A stretch of 64,000 nucleotides of DNA from Montifringilla adamsi (taxonomy: Eukaryota; Chordata; Aves; Passeriformes; Passeridae). The notes beneath the pieces are model-generated. The model had not been told where the DNA came from. It saw only the letters and a list, made by a program, of their open reading frames with translations, and did no database searches. Position 1 is the stretch's first letter, and the number at the start of each line of letters is the position of its first letter. This document shows, piece after piece, positions 13,871 through 25,750 of the stretch. The stretch spans positions 11,493,296 through 11,557,295 of the forward strand of contig JAGGNK010007004.1 of the NCBI GenBank assembly GCA_017590115.1, given 5' to 3'. The translations under genes and the position numbers were made by a program.

Positions 13871-13910
13871 TGTTATCAATCACTCAAACTGAGTTTTGAG
13901 TGTGATAACA
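13871..13910. other. Imperfect palindrome with inverted GATAA cores
   Basis: The left arm is TGTTATCA, then AT, then CACTCAAA. The right arm at 13,895-13,910 is its exact reverse complement apart from the 2-base AT bulge. The loop is 6 bases (13,889-13,894). That gives a 16-bp stem with facing TTATC/GATAA cores, the consensus core bound by GATA-family factors. Function is inferred only. Confidence 0.6.
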
Positions 13911-14479
13911 CTGCACTATTAACAACACAGATGGTCTCCTGCTTAGTTAGCATCAGCTTCCCTTTTGAGTTATTCAGTGCATCACAAGCAATACTGGGAC
14001 ACGGTCAGAAGTCATTGTCACAAAGTGCTGACAAAATATTAACCAATAACTGAAATCCAATACCGATTTTGAATTGGAGATAGCTTTCAGATCATTATCA
14101 CCATCATATATGATCTGTATCTTGGACACGTCGTCGCTGCAATGACTGCTCTGAGTGATGCACTCTCAGCTCTGGGACAGACCTAAATCTGTGCCTTTTC
14201 TCCCTGGTTCCTGGACAAATGGCTCTTCCAGTGCCAGCAGGGACCTGAAGGCAGGAGCATGAATACATCCAGGCCCCCAGACAAGATGTTTTGTCATTCT
14301 TATTCCCGCCGAAAGCACAAGAGCTGAACTAATTGGGGCCCCGAGCTCCTGGGTCACAGCCAGGGCACCCACGCCAGGGACCTCAGCTCTCTCTCACCTG
14401 CTGACAGGGACAAAGCAAGGCTGAGGGGCCTGAGCTCATTAAGCACGGTTTTCATGGGAAGTTCAGCCCACATGAGGCT

Positions 14480-14545
14480 GGAGGGGTTTTTTTGTTGTTG
14501 TTGGGGTTTTTTTGTTTGTTTTGTTTTGGTTGGTGTTTTTTCTTT
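14480..14545 (+). repeat. G/T-rich low-complexity tract
   Basis: This is a run of T homopolymers alternating with G and GTT units in the DENND5B intron. No coding signal was seen. The antisense strand gives lysine/proline/glutamine-rich open frames that are artefacts of composition. Confidence 0.7.
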
Positions 14546-17500
14546 GTGTGTTACACTGAGCAAATTTCAACAGGGCTCTTTCTTTCCCTGCTCAACTCAC
14601 CACCCTGTGGGCAGCTCCAAGGAGAGAGAAACAAAGACATGGGCATAGAAGTGTTACTGACAGTAAGTTATTACCCAGAACTGCTATTGTGAAAGTTAAC
14701 ATCATCATTCCCCTTTTGCTAAGTGCAATAGCACACCACGATTATAGATGCCTCACCCTCATCATAGATGCAGATGTTCATATTTATACTGAAAAAAAAA
14801 AGATTACTTAATAGCATTCCCTAAACCAGAATTCCTTAATTCTTAGCCATTCCCAAATTTCAGACACAAACACTAGACAACACATCCCTGCTTGAATTAA
14901 GAGAGTCAAACAACATCTGCTATCATACTCACTAAAGCCAGAAAGAGTCAATATATTTGCAAATATGTTGTAAGAGAAACCTATCTTGAACAGCATCATC
15001 TTGGGAAAAGGCTAAACACCTCATCCATCCATGCTGAATAGCTGCTATCCTGATTTCCAGAGATAAAGGTTCTCCCTTAATAGATTCATAGCAATAGTAG
15101 TTACAGACAAAGGCTGACAACCCCAAAAGGGGTGCATTAAAGACACTGTAATATCATTCTTCCTGGCCCTGATATTTCTGCAGTGCTTACAAGGCATCAC
15201 GTACAGCAAAATGCACCCTTTACATACAGCTTTACACACATCTACCATCAGTCATTTTTATAAAGCACCTGGCAGTTTTCAAGCAACGTGAGTCATGACC
15301 AACATTTAATCTTCACATCATCACATAATTTTAGGGGGTTGGGCGTTTTTAGTGTTTCTGTTAGTTTTGTTTGGATTCTTCGGTTTTGGGGTTTTTTTAA
15401 ACAAAAAGTGAGAATTCTTCCTCAAATACTTGGTGCTGTATATTTTCGTATGGCTATACTGGAAGAATAAAAGTGAGAAAGCACAAAATCTACATTACAA
15501 AAAAGTTCCATTCTAGAAACAGTGCAGCAGCCCTTTATCTCTTCCACACCAGCCAGCATCACAGCTGAAAGAAAGTCTGCGTTAACAGAGCTGGTGTTTT
15601 GCTTTTAAGCATAAAATTGTTCTTCATTTTAAATTCACGTCAGAGTATTGCACACCATAACACAAACAAGAATACCAAGTGGGAATGCTGATAGAAAAAT
15701 AGTATTGTGTGAATAACTAACTCATCAGCAAATCCTCCCCTCCCTCAACAATGAAAAGCCAAATATTTATTCAATTGCATATTGCATTCTTTGCTCAAAC
15801 ACTTCATAATTTGAATTTAAAACAACAAATCCTAATTTTCTTTCCTGAGCATCTCAGGGGAGACCAGAGCGCCCAGCAGAAGGTATTTAAACATATCTGA
15901 CTGGATTAATCTCGGCAGCAATCTGGAGAAAAACCAGGAGAGGGGGGATCTTAAATGATTTAGACCCTCCAGGGAGGCTCCAGGTCAGTGAGAACACAGA
16001 CTGCAGAACCTGACAGACACCTGAAGTCAGTGTAAGCAATACCTATTTGGACCGTGACAGCAGCATCCTCTTCCAGAAGGCTCCAGCTGGTTCCAGCTGC
16101 TGGTCAGTCCAAAGCAGGCTGCTTGGCCCATCTAATCAATATTTCATTGAGGAATTGCCAGATAAGTGAGTTCTGGGTTTCATTGTTTCATTACTGAGAG
16201 CTCAGCCCTCTTGTGTTTCAGTCACAAGGGACTCAAAGCACCTCTGACACCTGGGCAGCCTCCTGAAAGGAGCAAACGTGGTGATACTTGATTTTCCCTT
16301 GGAACTCCAGTTCCTGCTCCCACAGGTGACATGGCATGGCACCGTGTGCCACCGCACGCCAATCCGCTTGTACGTGCAAACAGCTCTGCATGGAAATGAG
16401 CAGAGGTTTATAGAGATGCTGAGGGGAAAATGCAAATTTTATACAAATAATTTCAGTCATCTGTGAAAAGCAGCAGCCACTACACACCCATGATGGTTGA
16501 GCTTGGCTCTTTTTTTTTTGTTTAATCCTGTCATTGTTTACACAGAATGGTGTTTCAGATTAAGCCCCCTTACCCTTCCACATGTTAAGTCTTTAACATG
16601 AAAAGAGAATACCAAGAAGGGGGTGGACAGAGGATACTTCTGGCTTTCATGCTGTGCAACTTACCACTTACACAGATTCAAAGCATGATTTGACTCCATA
16701 TCAAGATTGATATAAAGCTTACTAGGTTTTCTTTTAAGTGCTACTAGATCTCAGAATTATTATTGCAATTTGATGGTTACAATGACTGTAAAGCAAACTC
16801 AAATTCATGCTCCAGGGTGAGGGGGGGTGCTTACTCTACAAGACTGACATATTTAAATATTGCCTCTAAACACAAACCAAGAACAGCTGACATGTTTGTA
16901 TGAAATTGTGAAGGCTGTTCTCCAGTGAGAGAACCAGATTTCTTTACAGATCCACCAAAACCAGACTCCTCACTGCAATATCATACTCTAGTAAGAGTTA
17001 ATTTTGGTACCATCACTTGAAGCAGGTCACTGGCAAAGTACTTCAAACTACAGACTCTTCCCATTCCTATTCCTCTTTCCCATGGAATACTCCTCCCATT
17101 TCACTCTTCAAGCATCTGCTTGGACATTTTGATGTTATTTTTCATGGCTTGGGTAGGCATGGAGGTAGAAGCAAAACCTCAGACCTCAAAGGAGAATGGC
17201 TTCATGTTTTCAGCCAGGCATCTCCACCAAGCCTAGGACACCCTAAGGAGAGAATCTTCAGCTGATCAGACAGCTGATTGAAAATGATCTTTGACTCCAA
17301 GCAACAAGCACAAATGGAGTTGTTTATATTTTCATACTGGTAATGTAATGGAAATTTCTTCCAGCCATGCCTATATCTGACACCTCAGCAGTCTATCACA
17401 CATTAGTCATCTCCCCAGAATGTTTCTTTTACTATGATGACCCATCACCATTTCTTCCCTAATTACTTTTGGGATTATCTACATGGCTAATGTGATCAAA

Positions 17501-18493
17501 AAACCACAGTGAAGGCTTACTGTTTTTTCCTCACCAAATTTGATTTTCCTCAATGCAATTTTTCCTACTGTATATATTTTTGCTATTTGCTGGTTAAGAG
17601 GTAGATAATGAAAAAAAAACCAAGAGAACAACAAAAATTGTAGGCTATATGTAAAGTCATGAGCTATATAGAGATTCACATATTCCACACCGTTCCTCTC
17701 CATGCACACCAGAGATGGCTCAAGAAGAAACTCTTTCCACATATGTAAGTGGTCCTACACGATCTCAAACAGCACCAGCCAAAGATCACAGCATTAACTG
17801 CACAGAAGTGCACGCACTTGGGTTTTTTCCCCTTCATTCACATTTCTCCTTGACTCCAGCCCTCATTGCAACAGACCAGAACTGCAGCAGGAGAAGTGTG
17901 CCAGCCACATACCCAGTGCCAGCCCATGCAGAGCCTCTGTGGGCTGTACGCTTGCCAGCATGTTTTAGGGACGAGCTGGCATTAAGGACAACTTGATTAG
18001 TCCATGACAAGCAGGTGAAAGAAAGGGAGGCAAGAGAGCCCTGACGGCTTACGTGCAGCTCAGCCTCTCCTGAAACAGCTCATTTTGGAGTTATTCCTAC
18101 ATGGAGCTCTGTATTGGCACAGGCAAGCTGTGGGAAGGGTGTCAGGGCACTGGCACAGCTCCTGCAGCACTGGGAAATGGCTCTGGCGAGGACACGGGAA
18201 AACAGCTGAGCAGAGAAATCAATGTTAGAGTCACGCACCGCCCTGAGCAATTCTGACATATTTATGGTTACTGCTCTTCCGTTTGCAGAGCAGTGGGCAT
18301 CGCCTTCCCCCCGATGCCACCATCCTCCAGCACCCTGAGGACCAGGGCAGAGGTGGACACCAACACAGGAGCCTCTCCCTTGGCAGCAGGATCTTGACTT
18401 CAGGGTCACACCAACACGTCCATACCCTCCCCACCAACACACAGCCGTGCTGAGCCCGATCCGGCACTGCCGCGCTCCCCGAGATGTGCCAGG

Positions 18494-18585
18494 TTTGTCT
18501 CCCAGAGCTCTGTGTCCCCGGCACAGGCTGTGGGCCACGTTTGTCTCCCGGAGTTCTATGCCCCAGGCACAGGCTGTGGGCCTGG
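18494..18585. repeat. Tandem duplication, 46-bp unit x2
   Basis: Copies at 18,494-18,539 and 18,540-18,585 both begin TTTGTCTCCC and contain GGCACAGGCTGTGGGCC, with a few substitutions between them. They lie in a locally GC-rich part of the DENND5B intron (about 18.3-18.65 kb). Confidence 0.7.
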
Positions 18586-20508
18586 GACCCCATCTCTCCA
18601 CAGCCACTGCCCTACTAAGCCGCCAGGATGGGGCCAGCAGTGACTTCAGGCTGCTGCGCAGGAACAAGATTAGGGCTGGATTTAGGTCGTCCTTATAAAG
18701 GACAGCGGCTCAGCCATTCTGCCTGGCACTGCTTTGACTACTGCTGCAATTACAGAGTGTGAAGGAAAAGGGCTGCCTCCTGCAATATTGACGGGGCAGT
18801 TCCTGGGATGCTCACTGAAAAAGCCCCCTCACGTACACTATCACACCTTCTTCTCTGCTACTGCAACAGCCAAGCCTGCAAGAGGCTTTAGTCTTTCTAA
18901 GTGGAAACCAAAACAGCAGCTTATCTGGCAAGCAAAGTACAAAAAATTCTCTTTCGTTTAGCATTAGTGAGTCAGTGCTATTGATAGGAATAATGATGTT
19001 TTCCAACCCAATCAGTACCTTATTTTCAAAGGAATACAGTAGAAAAAACTTAGATGAAGGCAAATGTACAACAGCATAATCACATCAGGGCTGGGCGAGC
19101 ATTTAAATCCAGCATTTCTCTGGCATATATACAGATAGAGAATGAAAGTGCTGTTGCTGAAACACAGCAATACATCACAGCCATCAGCAATTCCACAAAT
19201 GGTGTGCTATCCAAGCCAGCAAGACAGTTACTCCTTATTAAAGGTTATTGTAACTGGAGATCATACTTATCAATAATATTGACAGTTCTTTATAAAATGC
19301 ACTGATTCCTTTGGCTGCAGAAATCCTCCTATAGGAACTAAGTCTTTAATGCATAATTGAGATTTTTTTAAAATAAAATTGAAATCTTTGTGGTATTACA
19401 GTGGAACTCTGGTTTCTTCCAACAGCAAAAAAAGAAGAATGAACCATTACAGCAATTATCCATGCCACCACCTATGAAGATGTAGAAGAGCACAGAAACA
19501 TTATTTCTGTTTCAGCATCCAATCTGGTTTCCCAAAAGCAGGGATTATCTCCATACTCCTTTAACTAGAAAAGCAACACTTCATATATGCAGAATAAGAT
19601 CTGGTTTCACATGAACAAAATATTAACCCAGCTTAGATTTTTATCAAACAGGTTTCCTAAATGAATACACAGTATTTCCCTATTATTATGACAGTTCACA
19701 AAAAATGACAGTTACTGCAATAAGCCAGCTAGTCCATCCAATCCCTAATCTATGAGACTTGTTTTGTTCCAGCTATAATGTCAGAAGATTTAGTGCTGCA
19801 TTTGAGCATCACTTCTAAAGGGGGGCTGGAGAAACACTTGAATTTCGTTACTCCCACAAGCCCTACAAAGATGAGAAATCCTAAGCAATCAATCTCAACT
19901 GCTTCTGAGGAGCAAGTTAAGCTTTGTTAACTTCAACAGCATAAACCATCTCTGCCTCTACTTCACCATTCTCACCCACATCCCAGTTACTTAATCTGGA
20001 CAATCCCTCCAAAAATGCTTTGTGCACATCTGAAAGTGAAAAACAAAACTTCTGTAGCCTGTGTTTCATTTGCGTAAGTCATGAACAGGAATCGCAACTG
20101 ATCAGATATTCCTTGGTAAAGGGAAACTTAGTCTATTTCCAGCAAACTAGGAAAAAATCCAATTGCCTATTTTCAGAAAAGCCATGCACACAAGAAGTTG
20201 TATGACTGTAGTAATGCCGCTGCATTTTCTGGCAGCGCACGTTGCGCACAGACTTGGCACGGAGGAAGCGCGAAGGAGAACAGCACAGGCGGTGGGGAGG
20301 CTCTGCGAGGCGTGAGCACGCAGGTGCCAAGCACACACAAGGACAAAAAAAGTCTTTTAGCTTTCTAAAAATAAGAGCCTACTAGATAAGAAGCACAGTT
20401 AGCCAGACTGCAGCATGCCCTGTTTGAATTTTAACATTTCATTGAAGGGAAATTAATTACCAATATGTGGATATCTTGTAGGGAAACACCATGAGGCAGA
20501 AGAAATGT

Positions 20509-20557
20509 GCATTTTCCCCAAGACATTTAGCATTTTTCCCAAGACATTCAGCATTTT
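20509..20557. repeat. Tandem repeat, 21-bp unit x2.3
   Basis: Two units, 20,509-20,529 and 20,530-20,550, of the form GCATTTTYCCCAAGACATTYA are followed by a 7-base partial third. It is a small minisatellite in the DENND5B intron. Confidence 0.7.
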
Positions 20558-23500
20558 CAGTGAGCATGACCAGTATCCACTCTCTGCTTTGCTGGCCATT
20601 AAAATAAAGAATTTGATCTTAACAGTAGAGTAATGACAGTTTTCAAGCATACACTGAATAGGACAGTAAGACATTGAATCTTTACACAATGGCCAAAAGT
20701 AGACAGTGTAATGTAACATTTACAGTTCATGTGTGAAGAAAAACCCTACAAAAATCTTATAAATCTTTTCACACAGCAATCAGGCAGACATAACTCCACC
20801 AATATTCACATTCTAAGACAGAGAAGGCACCGTCCAACACGGTCCCTCAAGTCCCAGTTCCCACGCTGGCTTACTGCACCTTCTCTTCCTCCAAACTGCA
20901 CCCACAATGGACCAACCTTCCAGTTCAGAACAAAACACCCATCCCTACTTTCCTTCAGAGCACTAAATTACTTCCCCCATTAAGTATATTTCATGTTCTT
21001 TTTAACTGAGTCATGCATACTCCGGATTTTTCTAAATTGTAGTTTGTGACACTCAAACAAGATACTACAAAATTTAACATGTTCCCCAAGCAATTGTAAA
21101 AGCTGCTACAGCCGGAAAACCTTGTGCCCTGCACTATATGAAATTCACATAGTATCACAAAACATATGATAGAAATAATTTAGTGAACAATTAGGTCTTT
21201 TTGTTAAATGCAATGTTAACTATTTACTATTACAAATTCATTTGAGCACATGCAGTTCCAAGGCTGACAGTCCCAAAATGGCTTTACCTGAAAGAAACAG
21301 GCATGAAGAGGAAAGTGAACTGAAATTTGTTTTCCATCAGTCCTGAACATGACAGAAAAGCTCCCTCCACCCTACTTTAGTGGAATTCAATAGAGCACTG
21401 AAACCAATACTGAAATTTTCATGCTTTTCAAGATATTTCACATCAAATACCCTGCTTTTATGACCTCTCCAACTATTAAATGCCAAGAAATCCTTAGACA
21501 GTTCCTTTCTTCCTTCAAATCCCTGGAAAGGGCCTAGAAAAGAGTCCCTGGGGAAAAAACAAAAAACGGGTTTTTTTCCCCTCCATCCTTGAGTGAGAGC
21601 TTTGTGATAAGGGCCACAAGTGTTTTGACAACATCATAATCTACACACAATTTTGCTGTGTGCCTGGATACACTACCAAGTTGAGCAATAGGTAAACAGC
21701 TTTTAGCTGTTCAAAATTAGTTCACTTAAAAACCCCAAATCAGCCATCTGAAGAGCCAGCTGTGCAGCAACTCACAAAAAAAAATCTGTACCAGAAAACA
21801 TCGTACATGCAAAAGACAAAAAAATAATCTAAGCAAAATGAACTGTTTGCTTCGTGGAAAATTCTCATCTACCAAGCTTATTTTAAGCCCTGAGCATCCA
21901 TGCAGTCGAAAAAGACCATAAACCAAAATATTCTCCCCTAAAAGCATGTCAAAATGTTATACAACCATAAATGTTGATTTTATTTCATTTTCTGAACCAA
22001 CCTATCAACACTACGAGAATCAGAAAAGCAGTTCTTTACCCTGCTTTCATGAGTAACACAAACATTTCACTTGTTCATCATCTTGCCTGATGCAGCAGAT
22101 GAGGATTTTTTGGTGCTTTTTGCTGGTTTTAATTGGAGAGAGTTTTTGTTGGAAGGAGATTTTGGGCTTAAGGCAAGGAAAGCCTCCACACCAGGGAGAG
22201 TCCCAGGCTGTCCCCAGCCAAGGCAGGGCACAGGTCAGGGAACTCCGGGTGACGCCAGAGCTGACTCACAGGCAGCTCCTCAGCACACCCTGTACCAGGG
22301 TGAACTGCCTGCATATCCGCAGATCACCACCAGTGCCATCTCAAATCCTCGAAGATTTTCTAACTTCTGCTTCTCTTTGCACAGGAGAGGCCCTGGGGCC
22401 TCCAAAGCAGCAGCAGAGCTCCTCTTGTTCCTTCTCCTGCTCTTTGCCTCAAGGCAGCTCCATCATTCAGACCTGGGGTGAGCAGGGCGCTTTGTGAACA
22501 CTGGCTGCCAAGGGATTCACGGGTTTGGAGATAAGCAGGTTCTTGATTACTTTTTTTTTTTTTGCTAAACTGGGGATGATCTGTGCAGCAGCTTAAGTCA
22601 CAGCAACTTTTCACTGATGCCTTGTGACTTACCTCAACAAGCTCTTTAAGCACAAGGACAGCAAGCTGTAGCTATCACAGCTACATAACACTGAAAGAAC
22701 AGGGTCATTTACTTCTACAAAGAATTTTAACAACATTTTTTGAAAGAATAGCCATTTGTGGGTTTCCTGAGATAGATGCTTGGGGGAGCAGAAAGTCTGT
22801 TCTTTCTCCCCACCCACTACAGCAGAGAATTCTGTTGTAGTACCTTGGTTTTTGAAACCTGTAACACAGATTTCTAGATGGGCTCTCACTACCACCTGCC
22901 TACAGCAGCATTAGTACTCCCCAAGCTTTAACAGAAATGTTTTCTCAGCTACATCTCAAACCAGAGTTAATTTTTCCATGGCTATATTATATTTGTGGCT
23001 CACAGCACTCCCTGTTCCTCCCCAGCATTTCCCACTGCTGAGCTCCCAGCTGATAGCAGAAAGCTCGTGTCACGAGTCCCTAAAAATATAACATTGCTCA
23101 GTGGCAATGTTAAGTCCCATCATATTTCTGTTACTCCACTTCTTCCTTTATCACATCCCAACCCTCCTAGGGTACTAAGAATGCCTCCCAAACTGGCATT
23201 ACCAAAAGTGTTTGTATGTCCAAACCATATTGCTGGACCTTGCCTAGTTGAAACCAGTTACAAAGACATTGCTTCAAAAATTACTACTTTTGTTAATATT
23301 TCTCTTTGAAATTATTCACAGCTGCACTGTATTTTCTAAATGGGCATATCCTGTATGGGCCAAAATTACTTTCTTTCACTGAAAAATGAAGAGGGAGATT
23401 ACTTTAGCTTTGAAATCTGCTTAGTGTTGCTGGAGCAGTTCAGCCAAACCTACTGAATGACCACAAAAGAGAAGCCCTGTAGTCAGGGCACTACACTTCC

Positions 23501-24719
23501 ACAAACCCACCACACTCAGGCTGTCCTTGAGCTGTGCTCCCCAAGAACGCAGCTGTGCACCTCCCTGGGAAACGGTGGAAAAATCAGCAAAAGACAACTT
23601 GGAAAGTCTAGGTACATCAGAAAAAGCACAGCCTACCAGCCAATACAGCTTTAAAAATAGTTTCTTTTCAGATAGATGACTCAAAGTTTAGGTAGCTGAA
23701 ACCCCAATAGGTCTTACCATGCAAATCAAACCCTGTACACCATCAGCTGGGAGGTGGCTCCTGGGAGTCAGGAGTTTTCTACTAAAAGCAGCAAAACCGA
23801 AAACGCACAGCTGTGGTCACAAGTACATGTGAAAAAACAAAGAGATGAAAGTACATTTAGCTAACGCTTCAACTTGGAGTCCCCAGGGTTACCTCCATAT
23901 AGTAGTGTGTGCTCACTTCCAAAGGTAGAGACTTAGTTACCCTGCCTTAAGATAAGGCTCCTTGGAAAGTTGTTCCTTGGAAACATACGTGCATCCACCC
24001 CTTTCACTGCTGACAAAAACATGAACTTCAACCAGTGTACATTGACCAGTGATATAGATCATCGTGTCTTTCTCTTACACAACCAGAAGGCAAGGTACTT
24101 CCTGATGCAATAGCTGCAGAGACCTCATTAGGATCCCATCCTCAGGATCCCACTGCCAGGCAGAAGGGCTCACAGCACCTTCAACACACGCAGCTCCTTT
24201 GCCTGCAGTGAACGCACGGGAATGGGCAAACATTGACACTTAAACACTTCCAAACTCATAACTCCATGAGGAAAGGCTTAGCTTCCATGCAGTTAAGCCC
24301 TATTATTAAGCCTGAAGCTGATAAAATTTTATATGTAAAAACCTGACTTAGTTTCTTTCAGGTAAACAAAAGTGACATTGAGGAAGAACTGCTGCCTTAT
24401 GCCAACATAATCAGCTCATATCCAATCATGAACCCACCAAAAATAAACATTTTAGAAAATGTGTTTGAGCCTTCAGCAATAGTTTTGTTCCTTTTTATCT
24501 ATAACGTTTCTGGGGTAGAGGGGGAAAGAAGAATGCGGGAAAACTATTTCTGAATAGACATAAGGTGCGAATAAACATAAGAAAGATGCAATCCCATTAA
24601 TATATTCAGTTCTTCCCAGATCCCTCCCCCTCCTTTCCAGTGCAGAGACTGAAGAAAACGCATCTGCCCCGGCAGAAAGCTCGGTCATTCGGCTCCCTCC
24701 AATTCCGTAATCCTGGCTT

Positions 24720-25750
24720 CCCTTCTCCTCCAGTGGCACCCCGCTGCGCCCACCCGCCGGGGGCTGCCTGTCCCCGCACCGGGCCAGCGGGGTCAGCGGA
24801 GCCCGACCTGCGGGGGACGGCGCATCCCGGCGGCCAAACGCTCCGCACCGCCCGGCGGGAGCCGCCCTCGGGGGGATGCTCCAGCAGCCCCTGCGGAGGA
24901 TGCTTTATCCTCTAAAGTCGCTCCCTCCCTGCGGCTCCCACCGGCGCGGCGACCCCTCCTCCTCGCCCCCTCCTCGGGGGGAGCAGACATTTTGAGGCAG
25001 CGCATCCCGAAAGCCGCCGAGCCGCAGCGGTGCGGGCGAGGCCTCCGGGGCGCCGCTCACCTGCCAGCTCGTCGGGCTCCAGCCCGCTCTCCGCGTCGAT
25101 GCCGCACAGCACGAAGTAGTGGGCGAAGCGGCAGGGCGCCGCGCCGGGCCCGGGGTTGCCGCTCCCGCTCATCCCGCCGGCGCTCCCGGCGGCTCCCGGC
25201 GGCGGCTCCGTGCGGCAGCAGCGCGGCTCGGCTCCGGCGGGCGGCCCCGCTGTCAGCTGAGCGGGGCGGGGACGGGCGGGACACACCGCGCTGCCGGACC
25301 GCCCCCGCGGGGCATTTAAACCCTGCGCGGCCGCCCTCGCCCCGCGCCTTGGCCGAGCGTTCCCGGTGTGTCGGGAGAGCCGCGGGCGCCTTTGTCAGCC
25401 GTTGTGTCCGCGATCCCTGGCATACGCGGTTAAAGCCTAAAGCTCCCCCGCGTGTGAGCAGGAGAGGTTGGCTTTATTTAAAAAAAGCTGCAGACGGTGC
25501 CACTTCCTATCGGGAATGTCTCTTCCCCCCCGCCCCAGGAGGGAGCTCCTGGAGCCCCGCTGCCGGAACGGGCCGAGCCCCGCCCGGCGCCCGGGCTGCG
25601 CTGAGCGCTTCCTGCGGGAATCCTGCCGTGGGAAACGGCTTCTTCTCCTCCCCACCCCATTGTGGAAGCAACGGCCACCACCCGCGGCGGATGGCTTTGT
25701 GCGGTCTCCATCCCCGCGCTGTGATGGATGGCACCCGTACCACGTTACGG
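24720..25750. promoter_or_regulatory. CpG island and promoter region of DENND5B
   Basis: This is a dense CpG, GC-rich block around the first coding exon, sharply different from the AT-rich flanks. GC-box-like GGGCGGG and GGGGCGGGG cores lie at about 25,259-25,280, just upstream of the start codon on the minus strand. An AT-rich TTTAAA element near 25,313-25,320 could be a weak TATA-like site. The transcription start cannot be fixed from sequence; it is probably between about 25,200 and 25,330. Confidence 0.75.
25061..25172 (-). CDS. DENND5B: DENND5B, first coding exon (gene partial; remainder beyond left edge)
   Basis: DENND5B is a DENN-domain protein of the Rab6-interacting/RAB39 GEF type that catalyses GDP-GTP exchange on Rab GTPases in membrane traffic. 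Only the first coding exon is here: 37 codons plus one base, ATG at 25,172-25,170 on the minus strand, donor GT at 25,060-25,059 followed by GAGC. The peptide opens [10 protein letters not shown] and continues with [17 protein letters not shown] and LEPDELA, the conserved start of the upstream DENN region. It closely matches my recollection of human DENND5B, including the split glycine codon at the exon end. The start has G at -3. The frame is open upstream of the ATG, so an N-terminal extension is not excluded by the DNA alone. The paralogue DENND5A is possible, but gene order with ETFBKMT and AMN1 supports DENND5B. No second exon was found in the 25 kb downstream, so intron 1 exceeds that length. 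Confidence 0.9.

Larger units (their letters stand above)
1..25060 (-). other. DENND5B: DENND5B intron 1 (5' portion)
   Basis: This is non-coding intron DNA downstream of the DENND5B exon 1 donor at 25,060. Open frames here are short, overlap on both strands and have no flanking splice signals or recognisable family, so none is called as a gene. The intron holds a homopolymer A run at about 117-136, CA-rich low-complexity DNA at about 5,810-5,930, a 60-bp inverted repeat pair (6,117 and 8,986) and a 51-bp duplication at 8,197. It also holds a palindrome at 13,871, a G/T-rich stretch at 14,480-14,545, a 46-bp duplication at 18,494 and a 21-bp duplication at 20,509. Several AT-rich blocks dense in homeodomain-like TAATTA/ATTTAA words (for example 11.3-11.7, 12.2-12.5 and 15.75-15.95 kb) look like possible conserved non-coding elements, but this is a guess. 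Confidence 0.8.
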
